From: Hymenobacter sp. 5317J-9
GTDB taxonomy: Bacteria; Bacteroidota; Bacteroidia; Cytophagales; Hymenobacteraceae
Length of the DNA: 64,000 bases
Reading direction: 5' to 3'
Assembly: GCF_022921075.1 (NCBI RefSeq)
Contig: NZ_CP095050.1
Span: 4,092,001-4,156,000 of the forward strand
Below the pieces are notes generated by a model. It worked only from the letters and a program-made list of their open reading frames with translations, made no database searches and had not been told where the DNA came from. The first letter of the stretch is position 1; each line of letters begins with the position of its first letter. Of this stretch, positions 7,817 through 16,277 are shown one piece after another. The translations under genes were made by a program, and so were the position numbers.

Positions 7817-8731
7817 CTACCGCTTGTGTTTCCAGCGGCGGTGCGTCCAGAGGTACTGCTCCGGCGAGGCGCGCATGTCTTTTTCCAACTGCCGGGCAAA
7901 AGCTTCCGTCACCGGGAACGTGCCGGCGGGTGCGGTGGCCGCCTCCCGGCCATCGGGCAGCTCGGTAAAGGTCACTTCGTAGTACCCGCGCCGCACTCGC
8001 CGGATGCCCACGTAGAGCACCGCGCAGTCGAGCTGCACGGCCAGCCGGTCGGCGCTGGTGTAGAAGCTGGTATCCTGGTGCAGGAAGTCGGTCCAATAAG
8101 GCCGGTCTTCTGGGCCGGCGGCCTGGTCGGTCAGCAGGCTTAGGGTGTGCCCCTGGCCTTTGTGGGCCACCAGGTACCGGAGCGTGGCGAGCATGGGCAC
8201 GGCATCGGCCCCCAGGCGGGTGCGCAGGCGCCGCATGAAGCTCTCGAAAAACAAATTGTTGAGCGGCTTGTACACGCCCGCCGCCCGGCCCGGAAACTCC
8301 AGCGCGGCGCCGCTCAGTATCCATTCCCAGTTGCCCATGTGCGAGCCCAGCGACAGCACCAGGCGCTTGTCGGCGAAGTGGCGCGTCATCAGTTCGGGGT
8401 TCACAAAGCGCATGCGCTGGGCCAGCTCGGCGGGCGAGATGGCGGCCAACTTCAAAATCTCTACCACCACCTGCGAAAAGTGGCGGTAGAACGCCTTGCC
8501 GGTGCGCTCAATTTCGGCCGGGCTTTGTTCTGGGAATGAGTTGCGCAGGTTTTCCGTCACCACGCGCCAGCGGTAGCGCACCACGTAGGCCAACAGGAAA
8601 TAGATGAACTCCGCCAGCCCGTAGAGCACCGCCAGCGGCAGATGCGCCAAGCCCAGCAGCAGCCAGCGCAGCGGCTCAAAGTACCAGGCATAAGGCCGGC
8701 CGGTGCCGGAAAGAGCGCCTTTGGTGGCCAT
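7817..8731 (-). CDS. Lipid A biosynthesis acyltransferase (LpxL/HtrB family)
   Basis: 304 residues. A membrane-anchoring hydrophobic helix (about residues 22-50) is followed by RVVTENLRNSFPE and the acyltransferase HX4E motif SHMGNWE (His131, Glu136). LLTDQAAGPEDRPYWTDFL is the second conserved block, and the C-terminus EQYLWTHRRWKHK is the typical family ending. It should transfer a secondary acyl chain onto lipid A at the inner membrane. The next gene upstream starts only 2 bp from this gene's start (its stop is at 8734), so the two are probably co-transcribed. Confidence 0.9.
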   Translation of the reverse strand: MATKGALSGTGRPYAWYFEPLRWLLLGLAHLPLAVLYGLAEFIYFLLAYVVRYRWRVVTENLRNSFPEQSPAEIERTGKAFYRHFSQVVVEILKLAAISPAELAQRMRFVNPELMTRHFADKRLVLSLGSHMGNWEWILSGAALEFPGRAAGVYKPLNNLFFESFMRRLRTRLGADAVPMLATLRYLVAHKGQGHTLSLLTDQAAGPEDRPYWTDFLHQDTSFYTSADRLAVQLDCAVLYVGIRRVRRGYYEVTFTELPDGREAATAPAGTFPVTEAFARQLEKDMRASPEQYLWTHRRWKHKR

Positions 8732-8733
8732 GC

Positions 8734-9603
8734 TTAGCGGGGTACTGCTGCGCCGCCGGGCGCAAATTCGGCCGAGGCCCGCTGGCCAATGGCGCGATGA
8801 CCGGCCAGCAATTTCTTGTTGCCGGGCCCGCCGTATACTTCAATGAAGAGCGTAAACGGCCCGTCGGGCAGCGGCCCCAGCGGCATTTGCCCCGCGATGG
8901 TGGTGGGGCGGCCCGACTGCGGGGTGAGCGAGGCGTCGGCGTCGGCGGCCGAGCCGTCGGGCGTGGTGAGGTGGTAGTGCACGCGCAGGGGCTGGCCCTG
9001 GGGCGCGTTGTGCAGCTCCGTGTAGAAGAAGATGTTGTCGGCGCCGCGGCCGTAGGTGCCGCCCGGCGCGCGGGTGAGGCGGTAGCCGCCGCGGGCAAAG
9101 TTGTCGTCGCCGCCGCTCTTGGCGGCCGGGCGCGCCAGCAGCACCACGTCGCTCAGGAAAGGCCCGGCCGGCGCTTCCAGCACCAGCGGTTTTTCCACGG
9201 TGGTTTCGCCGTTGGCGCTGCGGTACTGGTCTTTCACGGTGCCGCGCAGGGTGTACTTGCCATCGGGCAAGAGAATGCGCTTGAGAAAGCTCTGCGGGTT
9301 TTTGATGGCAATGGTGGTGTCGTTGAGCACCGGTGGCTTCAGCGTCACCACCTCGTGGTAGGCCGAGCTACCGTCGGCTTTCAGCACGTCGAGCGTAACG
9401 GTGGCCGCCGATTGAAACGAGCGGGGCGCCCGCTGCCGGTAAGTGAGCGGCTGGGTGGGCACGGTCACGTAGATTTCAACCTCGGCGCCTTTCACCACTT
9501 TGTCAATGTTGCGAAAGCGGGCGACGTCGAGAAGCAGTTGCGGCGGCCCGGCCTGAGCGGCCAGCGCGGTGAAGCTGATAAGGAAAGCAAGGAAGAAGCG
9601 CAT
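8734..9603 (-). CDS. Secreted protein of unknown function
   Basis: 289 residues from the ATG at 9603, which starts a good signal peptide (MRFFLAFLISFTALAAQA). The open frame to 9843 would cross a palindromic repeat and has no conserved character. The mature protein is beta-rich, with spaced segments such as EIYVTVPTQPLTYRQ, SFLKRILLPDGKYTLRG and GADNIFFYTELHNA. The pattern resembles the N-terminal beta-sandwich of GWxTD-type secreted proteins of Bacteroidota, but I cannot confirm it. The stop is 2 bp from the acyltransferase start. A TACTTTTG box lies only 4 bp before the ATG, suggesting a leaderless transcript. Confidence 0.7.
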   Translation of the reverse strand: MRFFLAFLISFTALAAQAGPPQLLLDVARFRNIDKVVKGAEVEIYVTVPTQPLTYRQRAPRSFQSAATVTLDVLKADGSSAYHEVVTLKPPVLNDTTIAIKNPQSFLKRILLPDGKYTLRGTVKDQYRSANGETTVEKPLVLEAPAGPFLSDVVLLARPAAKSGGDDNFARGGYRLTRAPGGTYGRGADNIFFYTELHNAPQGQPLRVHYHLTTPDGSAADADASLTPQSGRPTTIAGQMPLGPLPDGPFTLFIEVYGGPGNKKLLAGHRAIGQRASAEFAPGGAAVPR

Positions 9604-9607
9604 GGGG

Positions 9608-9615
9608 CAAAAGTA
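9608..9615 (-). promoter_or_regulatory. Putative -7 promoter element (TACTTTTG), possibly leaderless
   Basis: Exact TAnnTTTG on the minus strand, 4 bp before the ATG at 9603. If used, transcription would begin at or inside the start codon. Confidence 0.4.
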
Positions 9616-9646
9616 CGGCGGGTGCAGGGGAGACGTTGGGAATGGC

Positions 9647-9684
9647 AGAACGTCATGCCGAGCGTAGCCGAGGCATGACGTTCT
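9647..9684. repeat. Compact GTCATGC-type palindrome
   Basis: AGAACGTCATGCC ... GGCATGACGTTCT around a core related to GAGCGTAGCCGA. It is a short, nearly arm-only member of the dispersed family, and lies between two divergent promoters. Confidence 0.8.
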
Positions 9685-9699
9685 TTTAGCCCAGCGCTC

Positions 9700-9707
9700 T
9701 ATTTTTG
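9700..9707 (+). promoter_or_regulatory. Putative -7 promoter element (TATTTTTG) of the metal-efflux operon
   Basis: Exact TAnnTTTG match 50 bp before the ATG at 9758. It sits just downstream of the compact palindrome. Confidence 0.5.
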
Positions 9708-9757
9708 TGCCAGCCTCGCGCCAAACATTTCCCTGCTCCGGCCGTTTCTCTCCCGCC

Positions 9758-10174
9758 ATGCGCTCCACCCTCGCCTTCTTTCTGGGAATACTGATGCTGC
9801 TCGGCAGCTTCGTGCCCGAGAATGACCTGGGCGAGCTGGCCAAGCTGCCGGAACTGGTGAAGCATTACGAGTACCACCACTCGGCCGCGGGCGGCGGGCT
9901 GAATTTTGGCCAGTTCATTGCCGAGCACTACGGCGCCGGCACCAAGCACTACGCCGGGTGCAGCCTCTCGCCGCGCCACCAGCAAGACCACCACAACCTG
10001 CCCCTGCGCTGCCACCACGGCTGCGTGCAGCTCAGCTTCGTGGTCGCGCCCGTGACGCGGCTGGTGCTAGTGGCCCAGCCTGCTACGGCCGTGGTACGGG
10101 CTTACCGTGCCGCCGTTGCGCCGCGCTATGCCTTCCGCATCAGCAGCTCGCTGGGCCAGCCGCCCCGAGCCTAA
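9758..10174 (+). CDS. Small His-rich exported protein upstream of a metal-efflux pump
   Basis: 138 residues. The N-terminus MRSTLAFFLGILMLLGSF is a signal peptide or membrane anchor. The middle carries clustered His and Cys: KHYEYHHSA, FIAEHYGAGTKHYAGC and HHNLPLRCHHGC. The C-terminal third (VVAPVTRLVLVAQPATAV) is hydrophobic or beta-like. Small proteins with a ...HHC-type cluster are commonly encoded just before CusA/CzcA pumps in Bacteroidota, and a periplasmic metal-binding or sensing role is a reasonable inference. It lies 148 bp upstream of the pump gene. Confidence 0.65.
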   Translation: MRSTLAFFLGILMLLGSFVPENDLGELAKLPELVKHYEYHHSAAGGGLNFGQFIAEHYGAGTKHYAGCSLSPRHQQDHHNLPLRCHHGCVQLSFVVAPVTRLVLVAQPATAVVRAYRAAVAPRYAFRISSSLGQPPRA

Positions 10175-10322
10175 TCCGCCCGCGCCCCCGGACGCAGTGT
10201 GCCCACGCCCCAGCCGGCGTCGGCCCCGAACTCCGGCCCCTCTCCTCTTTTATTGGATTAGCAGCCCTTCCCGGCCGGCTCAATAGCCGCGCTCGGGACG
10301 GGCCGTATTGCACCGTATTCGC

Positions 10323-13300
10323 ATGCTTTCGGCGATTATCAATTTTAGCATCCGCAACAAGATATTGGTGGCCCTGATGCTGGCCGGCCTCGTGGCCTGG
10401 GGCGTGTTCTCGGCCGCCAGCCTGCCGCTCGACGCCATTCCGGACGTCACCAACAACCAGGTTCAGGTCATTACCCAAAGCCCCGCACTGGCGGCGCAGG
10501 AGGTGGAGCAGCTCATCACCGTGCCGCTCGAATTACAGCTGCGCACCATCCCGGGCGTCACGGAAATCCGCTCAATTTCCCGCTTCGGGCTGTCTGTAAT
10601 TACCGTGGTGTTTGAGGAAGATGTGGACACCTACCACACCCGCCAGCTGGTGGCCGAGAAGCTGAAAGTGGCCGAAGCCGACCTCGGTCAGGGCCTGGGT
10701 GCGCCGGGCATGGCGCCCATCACCACTGGCCTGGGCGAGATTTACCAGTACACCATCAAAGTCCAGAAGGGCTATGAGAAGCAGTACGGCCTGGCCCAGC
10801 TGCGCGAAATCCAGGACTGGCTGGTGAAGCGCCGCCTGGCCGGCGTGAACGGCGTGGTTGACGTGAGCAGCTTCGGCGGCTACGTGCGCGAGTACGAGGT
10901 GAGCGTGGACCCCGCCCGCCTGGCCGGCGCGGGCGTGAGCATGGCCGAGCTTTACGAAGCCCTGCAAGCCAACAACGGCAACGCCGGCGGCAGCTACCTC
11001 GAACGCGGCCCGCGGGCGTTTTTCATTCGGGGCGAAGGCCGGGCCACGTCGTTGCAGGACATCGGCAACATTGTGGTGAAGCCGGTGGGCACGCCCGGCC
11101 GGGGCGGCGCGCCGCTGCTGGTGCGCGACGTGGCGGCCGTGCGCTTCGGCCACGCCGTGCGCTACGGGGCCATGAACCGCGACGGCCTCGGCGAAACCGT
11201 GGGTGGCGTGGTGCTTATGCTGAAAGGCGCCAGCTCCGAAGCCACCATCAAAAACGTGAAGGCGCGGGTAGCCGAAATTCAGCAAACGCTGCCGAAGGGT
11301 CTGGTCATTGAGCCCTTTCTCGACCGTACCAAGCTGGTGGACAAGGCCATTCATACAGTAGTTAAAAACCTGATTGAGGGCGGGATTATCGTGATTGTGG
11401 TACTGCTGCTGCTGCTCGGCAATCTGCGGGCCGGGCTGGTGGTGGCGGGCATGATTCCGCTGTGCATGCTCTTCGCGCTGGGCATGATGAAGACCTTCGG
11501 CGTATCGGCTAACCTGATGAGCCTGGGGGCGTTGGACTTTGGACTTATCGTGGATGGGGCCGTGATTATCGTGGAGGCTGTCATCGCCCACCTGCTACAC
11601 GAGCGCCTCAAAGCCGCCCACGAAACCATGGACGACATTACCGAAGGCGTCACCAACCGGCTCATGAAATCGGCCCTGTTCGGTCAGCTCATCATTCTGA
11701 TTGTGTATTTGCCCATTCTCTCGCTCACGGGTGTGGAGGGCAAGATGTTCCGGCCCATGGCCCTCACCGTGAGCTTCGCCATTGTGGGCGCCATGCTCAT
11801 GTGCCTCACCTACGTGCCGGCCGTCACGGCCTGGGCGCTGAAGAAGAACATCAGCGAGAAGCCTAACCTGGCCGACCGCATTGTTGGCTTTCTGCACCGC
11901 GGCTACGCCCCCATTATTCGGGCGGCGCTGGGGGCACGCTGGCTGGTGGTGGGCGTGGCCGTGGGCCTGCTGGCACTGGGCGGCTTCGTGTTTTCGCGGC
12001 TGGGCGGCGAGTTTATTCCGCAGCTCGATGAGGGCGACTTCGCCATGAATGTGACGCTGGCCCCGGGCTCGTCGCTCGACGAAAGCATCTTGCTCACCAC
12101 GCGCATTCAGCACATTCTGAAAAGCCAGTTTCCGGAAGTGTTGCAGGTAGTGGGGAAAATCGGCACGTCGGAAATCCCCACCGACCCGATGTCGCTGGAA
12201 GACAGCGACCAGATGATTATTCTGAAAGACCACGCCGAATGGACCAGCGCCCAGACCCGCGAAGAGTTGGCCAACAAGATGCAAAAGGCCCTGGCCGGCG
12301 TACCCGGCGTGAGCCTGGAGTTTCAGCAGCCCATCCAGATGCGGTTTAACGAGCTGATTTCGGGTGTGAAGTCGGATGTGTCGGTGAAGATTTACGGCGA
12401 TGACCTCGACGTGCTGAAGGAAAAGGCCGACGAAGCCGCCGCCCTCATCCGCCCGTTGCAGGGCGTGGGCGACATTAAAGTGGAGCAGATTATCGGCCTG
12501 CCGCAGCTGCGCGTGAGCTACGACCGCGCCAAGCTGGCCCAGTACGGCCTGCGCGTGATGGACCTCAACACGCTCCTGCAAACCGCTTTCGCGGGCCAGA
12601 CCACCGGCCAGGTGTACGAAGGCGAGCGCCGCTTCGACCTCGTGCTGCGCCTCGACTCGCTGCACCGCCGCGGGGCCGACGACCTCAACCAGCTCCTGGT
12701 GTCGCTGCCCGACGGCAACCAGATTCCGCTGGCCGAAGTCGCCACCGTGGCCCTGAAACCCGCCCCGGCCCAGATTTCGCGCGACGACGCCCGCCGCCGC
12801 GTCAACATCGGTGTGAACGTGCGCGGGCGCGACGTGCAAAGCCTCGTGCAGGACATTCAGGGCAAGCTCAAAACGGGCCTGCAACTGCCCGCCGGCTACA
12901 GTATTGAATACGGCGGCCAGTTCGAAAACCTGAACCACGCCAAAGACCGGCTGGCCATTGCCGTGCCGGTGTCGTTGGTGCTCATTTTCATGCTGTTGTT
13001 CCTGGCATTCCGCTCGGTGAAGGAGGCGCTGCTGATTTTCACGGGCATTCCGCTGGCGGCCATTGGCGGGGTGCTGGCCTTGTGGCTGCGCGGCATGCCG
13101 TTCAGCATTTCGGCCGGCGTGGGCTTTATCGCGCTGTTTGGCGTGGCGGTGCTGAACGGGATTGTACTGGTTGCCAGCCTGAACGAGTTGGCCACGGCCG
13201 GCGTGAAGAAAATCCACGAGCGGGTGCTGCGTGCTACCGAGGAGCGGTTCCGGCCGGTGCTGCTTACGGCCTCGGTGGCCTCGCTGGGCTTTTTGCCGAT

Positions 13301-14816
13301 GGCGCTGTCGGGCTCGGCCGGGGCGGAGGTGCAGAAGCCGCTGGCCACCGTCGTTATCGGCGGGCTGATTACGGCCACGCTGCTCACGCTGGTGGTGCTG
13401 CCGGTGCTCTACACCTTCTTCGTGGATGACGACGAGCCCAGTCCCGAGGTGGCCGCTGAAGAAGCGGAAGAAGCTAAGCGGCAGGAGGAAACCGGCGGCG
13501 AGCCCGCCAATGAAACGGATAAAACGCCCGTTGCCAAAGCCTCTGACGCGGCGGGAGAAACCCAAGCAGCAGGTGCGACAAGAGCAGCAGGCGGTACCAT
13601 CATAATGCTATTGCTGCTAGCCTCCATGGCCCTGTGGCCGGCTAGTGCCCACGCCCAGAAAGCGCCCACCAACTCCCAGCTCAGCCTGGCGCAAGCCCTG
13701 AGCACTGGCCTGGCGCAAAGTCCGCTAGTGCAGTCGGCCACCCTGCAGGCCCAGCAGCAGCAGGCCCTCACCCGCACCGGCTACGACCTGCCGCGTCTGG
13801 TGCTCGACTACCAGTATGGCCAGATTTCGGGCTCGCTGGCCGACCACAGCTTCAACATCCTGCAGCAGTCGGCTTTCCCCACCGTGTATGGTGCCCAGCG
13901 CCAGGTGCTACAAACCACGGCCGAGGCCGGGACCATCCGGGCCCGCGCCCAGCGCCGGGAGCTGAGCCGCAGCATCCGCTCGGGCTACTATAATCTGCTG
14001 GTGACGTATCGCCTCGCGGCCCTGCTGCGTCGGCAGGACAGCCTGTACCAGCGCGCCGCCCGGGCCGCCCGCATCCGCTACCAAGTGGGCGAAACCAACC
14101 GCTTGGAGCAGGTGTCGGCCGAAGCGCGCAGCCGCGAGCTGCAAAACCGCCTCGCCACCCTGCGCTCCGAGCTGCTGGTGCAGCGCCGCCAGTTGGGCCT
14201 GCTGCTGGGCCAGTCCGGCTTGGCCGACATCGACACAACCGCCAGCCCCCGCGCCGTGCTGCTACCCGCCGACACGGCCGCCCTCACGCCCGCCACCAAC
14301 CCCACGCTGGCCCTCTACCAGCAGCAGCTCACCCTCAGCCAGCAGCAAACCCGCCTCGAAAAGCTGCGCCGCCTGCCCGACCTGCGCGCCGGCTACTTCA
14401 ACCAGACCATCAACCAGGAGCGCGGCTTCAACGTGGCGCAGGCCGGCATTGCGGTGCCACTGCTCGGCGGGGCGCAACGGGCCCGCATCGCCGCCGCCAA
14501 AATCGGCGAAGAAGCCGCCCAGGTGCAGCTGAGCTACGCCAACACGCAGTTCGGCACCCAACTCAGCACCCTGCGCCAGCAGCTGGCCCGCGCCCAGGCT
14601 TCGCTGCTCTACTACGAGAACTACGCCCTGCCGCAAGCCCGCCTCATTCTTGACACGGCCGAAAAAAGCCGCCGCGCCGGCGATATCGAGTACGTGGAAT
14701 ACGTGGTGAACACCCAGCCCGCTTGGCAGATTCAGGAAGCATATTTCGAGCAGCTCCGGCAATACAACGAACTGGTGGCCAATATTCAGGCATTGGCCGG
14801 AGCAGACGCGCAGTAA
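10323..14816 (+). CDS. CusA/CzcA heavy-metal RND efflux pump fused to a TolC-type outer-membrane factor
   Basis: 1497 residues from the ATG at 10323 (MLSAIINFSIRNK), the usual N-terminus of the family; an ATG five codons upstream is possible. Residues 1 to about 1040 form a complete HME-RND pump: PLDAIPDVTNNQVQVIT after TM1, GALDFGLIVDGAVIIVEAV in TM4 (proton-relay Asp near 410), and GVAVLNGIVLVASLNEL in the second half. A Glu/Ala-rich linker (about 1041-1090) follows. Then comes a second signal-like hydrophobic stretch (MLLLLASMALWPASAHAQ from Met1095) and a full outer-membrane-factor domain with coiled-coil repeats. With the adaptor encoded downstream it would export divalent or monovalent metal from periplasm or cytoplasm; the exact metal is not predictable. 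Confidence 0.93.
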   Translation: MLSAIINFSIRNKILVALMLAGLVAWGVFSAASLPLDAIPDVTNNQVQVITQSPALAAQEVEQLITVPLELQLRTIPGVTEIRSISRFGLSVITVVFEEDVDTYHTRQLVAEKLKVAEADLGQGLGAPGMAPITTGLGEIYQYTIKVQKGYEKQYGLAQLREIQDWLVKRRLAGVNGVVDVSSFGGYVREYEVSVDPARLAGAGVSMAELYEALQANNGNAGGSYLERGPRAFFIRGEGRATSLQDIGNIVVKPVGTPGRGGAPLLVRDVAAVRFGHAVRYGAMNRDGLGETVGGVVLMLKGASSEATIKNVKARVAEIQQTLPKGLVIEPFLDRTKLVDKAIHTVVKNLIEGGIIVIVVLLLLLGNLRAGLVVAGMIPLCMLFALGMMKTFGVSANLMSLGALDFGLIVDGAVIIVEAVIAHLLHERLKAAHETMDDITEGVTNRLMKSALFGQLIILIVYLPILSLTGVEGKMFRPMALTVSFAIVGAMLMCLTYVPAVTAWALKKNISEKPNLADRIVGFLHRGYAPIIRAALGARWLVVGVAVGLLALGGFVFSRLGGEFIPQLDEGDFAMNVTLAPGSSLDESILLTTRIQHILKSQFPEVLQVVGKIGTSEIPTDPMSLEDSDQMIILKDHAEWTSAQTREELANKMQKALAGVPGVSLEFQQPIQMRFNELISGVKSDVSVKIYGDDLDVLKEKADEAAALIRPLQGVGDIKVEQIIGLPQLRVSYDRAKLAQYGLRVMDLNTLLQTAFAGQTTGQVYEGERRFDLVLRLDSLHRRGADDLNQLLVSLPDGNQIPLAEVATVALKPAPAQISRDDARRRVNIGVNVRGRDVQSLVQDIQGKLKTGLQLPAGYSIEYGGQFENLNHAKDRLAIAVPVSLVLIFMLLFLAFRSVKEALLIFTGIPLAAIGGVLALWLRGMPFSISAGVGFIALFGVAVLNGIVLVASLNELATAGVKKIHERVLRATEERFRPVLLTASVASLGFLPMALSGSAGAEVQKPLATVVIGGLITATLLTLVVLPVLYTFFVDDDEPSPEVAAEEAEEAKRQEETGGEPANETDKTPVAKASDAAGETQAAGATRAAGGTIIMLLLLASMALWPASAHAQKAPTNSQLSLAQALSTGLAQSPLVQSATLQAQQQQALTRTGYDLPRLVLDYQYGQISGSLADHSFNILQQSAFPTVYGAQRQVLQTTAEAGTIRARAQRRELSRSIRSGYYNLLVTYRLAALLRRQDSLYQRAARAARIRYQVGETNRLEQVSAEARSRELQNRLATLRSELLVQRRQLGLLLGQSGLADIDTTASPRAVLLPADTAALTPATNPTLALYQQQLTLSQQQTRLEKLRRLPDLRAGYFNQTINQERGFNVAQAGIAVPLLGGAQRARIAAAKIGEEAAQVQLSYANTQFGTQLSTLRQQLARAQASLLYYENYALPQARLILDTAEKSRRAGDIEYVEYVVNTQPAWQIQEAYFEQLRQYNELVANIQALAGADAQ

Positions 14817-14820
14817 GGCC

Positions 14821-14910
14821 GTCATGCAGAGCGCAGCGAAGCATCTCGCGTGCCGCCTAATCACTTGATTTACCATTGCACGCGAGATGCTTCGCTGCGC
14901 TCTGCATGAC
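14821..14910. repeat. Long inverted repeat, GTCATGC-type family, inside the metal-efflux operon
   Basis: Arms GTCATGCAGAGCGCAGCGAA plus GCATCTCGCG and their reverse complement enclose a loop with TAATCACTTGATTTACC. It lies 4 bp after the pump stop codon and 25 bp before the adaptor start. Confidence 0.9.
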
Positions 14911-14935
14911 CGGCAGAATATTCTTGCAACTTCCC

Positions 14936-16117
14936 ATGAAATACCTTCCCTTCCTCCTGCTTCTCCTCGCCGCCTGCGGCAAAAAAGCCGACGAAACCGC
15001 CGACAAGCCCGCCGCCGCCCCACCGCCCCGCGCGCCCAACGAAGTCTTCCTCAATAAAGCCCAGTTGCAGGCGGCCGGCATTGAGCTGGGCACTTTCACC
15101 CGTCGCGACCTTGGCACGGAGGTGCAGGCCACCGGCCAGATTGACGTGCCGCCGAACCACAAGGTGTCGGTTACAGCCATCATGGGCGGCTACGTGCAGC
15201 AGCTGCCCGTGCTGCCCGGTCAGTTCGTGCAGCGCGGTAGCGTGCTCGCCACCCTGCGCAATCCCGACTACCTCAAGCTCCAGCAGGATTACCTCCAGAG
15301 CCAGGCCCGCATCGTGTTTCTGAAGCAGGAAACCGCCCGCCAGCAAATTCTCAACGACGAGGACGTGGGCGCGCGCCGCAAGCTCCAACAGGCGGCCTCC
15401 GAACTGCGCACCGAACAGGCCGCGGCCGGCAGCCTCGCCGCCCAGCTCCGCCTCATCGGCCTGAAACCAGAGACGCTGAGCGCCACCAGCATCCGGCCCA
15501 GCGTGCCGCTCATCGCGCCCATCGGCGGCTACGTGAAAGCCGTGCTGGTGAATCCCGGCCAGTTCGTGAACCCGCAGGATGTGCTGATTGAGCTGGTCGA
15601 CCGCTCCGACCTGCACCTAGAGCTGAAAGTTTTCGAGCGCGACATTGCCAAGGTGAAAGTGGGCCAAGACATCTTGTTCCGGGTGCCAGCCCAGGGCGCC
15701 AGCGCCCGCCCGCTGCCGGCTACCGTATTCCTCGTAGGCAAAGCCTTCGACGACGACGGCCGCACCGTGAGCGTACATGCCCACCTGCACGACACCGGCC
15801 CCGACGCCGCGGCCACCGCCGCCCTGCTACCCGGCCAATACGTCAGTGCCCGCATCCTCACCGGCCGCACCCCGCAGCGCACCCTGCCCGAAGACGCCCT
15901 CGTGCCCGGCGGCGAAGTCAGCTACGCCTATTACCGGGTGAAAATCGATGCCAAAGGCAGCACCTTCCGCCGCTTCAGCGTCCGCCCCGGCGCGACCGAC
16001 CAGGGCCAGGTCGCCATCAGCCCGCTTGATAAGCTGAGCGACACCACGCATCTCGTGGTGAAAGGCTCGTATTTCTTGGACGCCGAGCGCAGCAAAGGGC
16101 AAGGCGGCGACGAGTAA
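14936..16117 (+). CDS. Efflux RND periplasmic adaptor lipoprotein (CusB/CzcB-like)
   Basis: 393 residues from the ATG at 14936; the upstream open frame is encoded by the palindromic repeat and is not protein-like. A lipoprotein signal (LLLLLAACGKK) anchors it. Then come a lipoyl/barrel-sandwich half (GGYVQQLPVLPGQFVQRGSVLATLRNPDYLKLQQDY), a helical hairpin (about 130-180), the second barrel half (PIGGYVKAVLVNPGQFV) and beta-barrel plus membrane-proximal domains. It links the inner-membrane pump to the outer-membrane channel. No N-terminal Met-rich metal-binding tail is seen, unlike E. coli CusB. Confidence 0.9.
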   Translation: MKYLPFLLLLLAACGKKADETADKPAAAPPPRAPNEVFLNKAQLQAAGIELGTFTRRDLGTEVQATGQIDVPPNHKVSVTAIMGGYVQQLPVLPGQFVQRGSVLATLRNPDYLKLQQDYLQSQARIVFLKQETARQQILNDEDVGARRKLQQAASELRTEQAAAGSLAAQLRLIGLKPETLSATSIRPSVPLIAPIGGYVKAVLVNPGQFVNPQDVLIELVDRSDLHLELKVFERDIAKVKVGQDILFRVPAQGASARPLPATVFLVGKAFDDDGRTVSVHAHLHDTGPDAAATAALLPGQYVSARILTGRTPQRTLPEDALVPGGEVSYAYYRVKIDAKGSTFRRFSVRPGATDQGQVAISPLDKLSDTTHLVVKGSYFLDAERSKGQGGDE

Positions 16118-16136
16118 CGTCAAGATAGTTAATTAG

Positions 16137-16242
16137 AACGTCATGCCGAGCGCAGCCGAGGCATCTCGCGTGCAATAGTAAACCTTGGCATCGGGGATTA
16201 CTATTGCACGCGAGATGCCTCGGCTGCGCTCGGCATGACGTT
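16137..16242. repeat. Long inverted repeat, GTCATGC-type family
   Basis: Arms AACGTCATGCCGAGCGCAGC then CGAGGCATCTCGCGTGCAAT and their reverse complement, with a short loop containing TTGGCATCGGGG. Both arms carry the CCGAGC/CGAGGC variant instead of CAGAGC/CGAAGC. It lies between the adaptor and the WbqC-like gene. Confidence 0.9.
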
Positions 16243-16277
16243 TTTTGTTTAGGTGCTCTAGCACCCACCATTGTATT

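Noticed and set aside
11595..13565. Minus-strand open frame of about 650 codons opposite the RND pump
   Set aside because: His/Gln/Arg-rich shadow of the pump gene, no recognisable motif.
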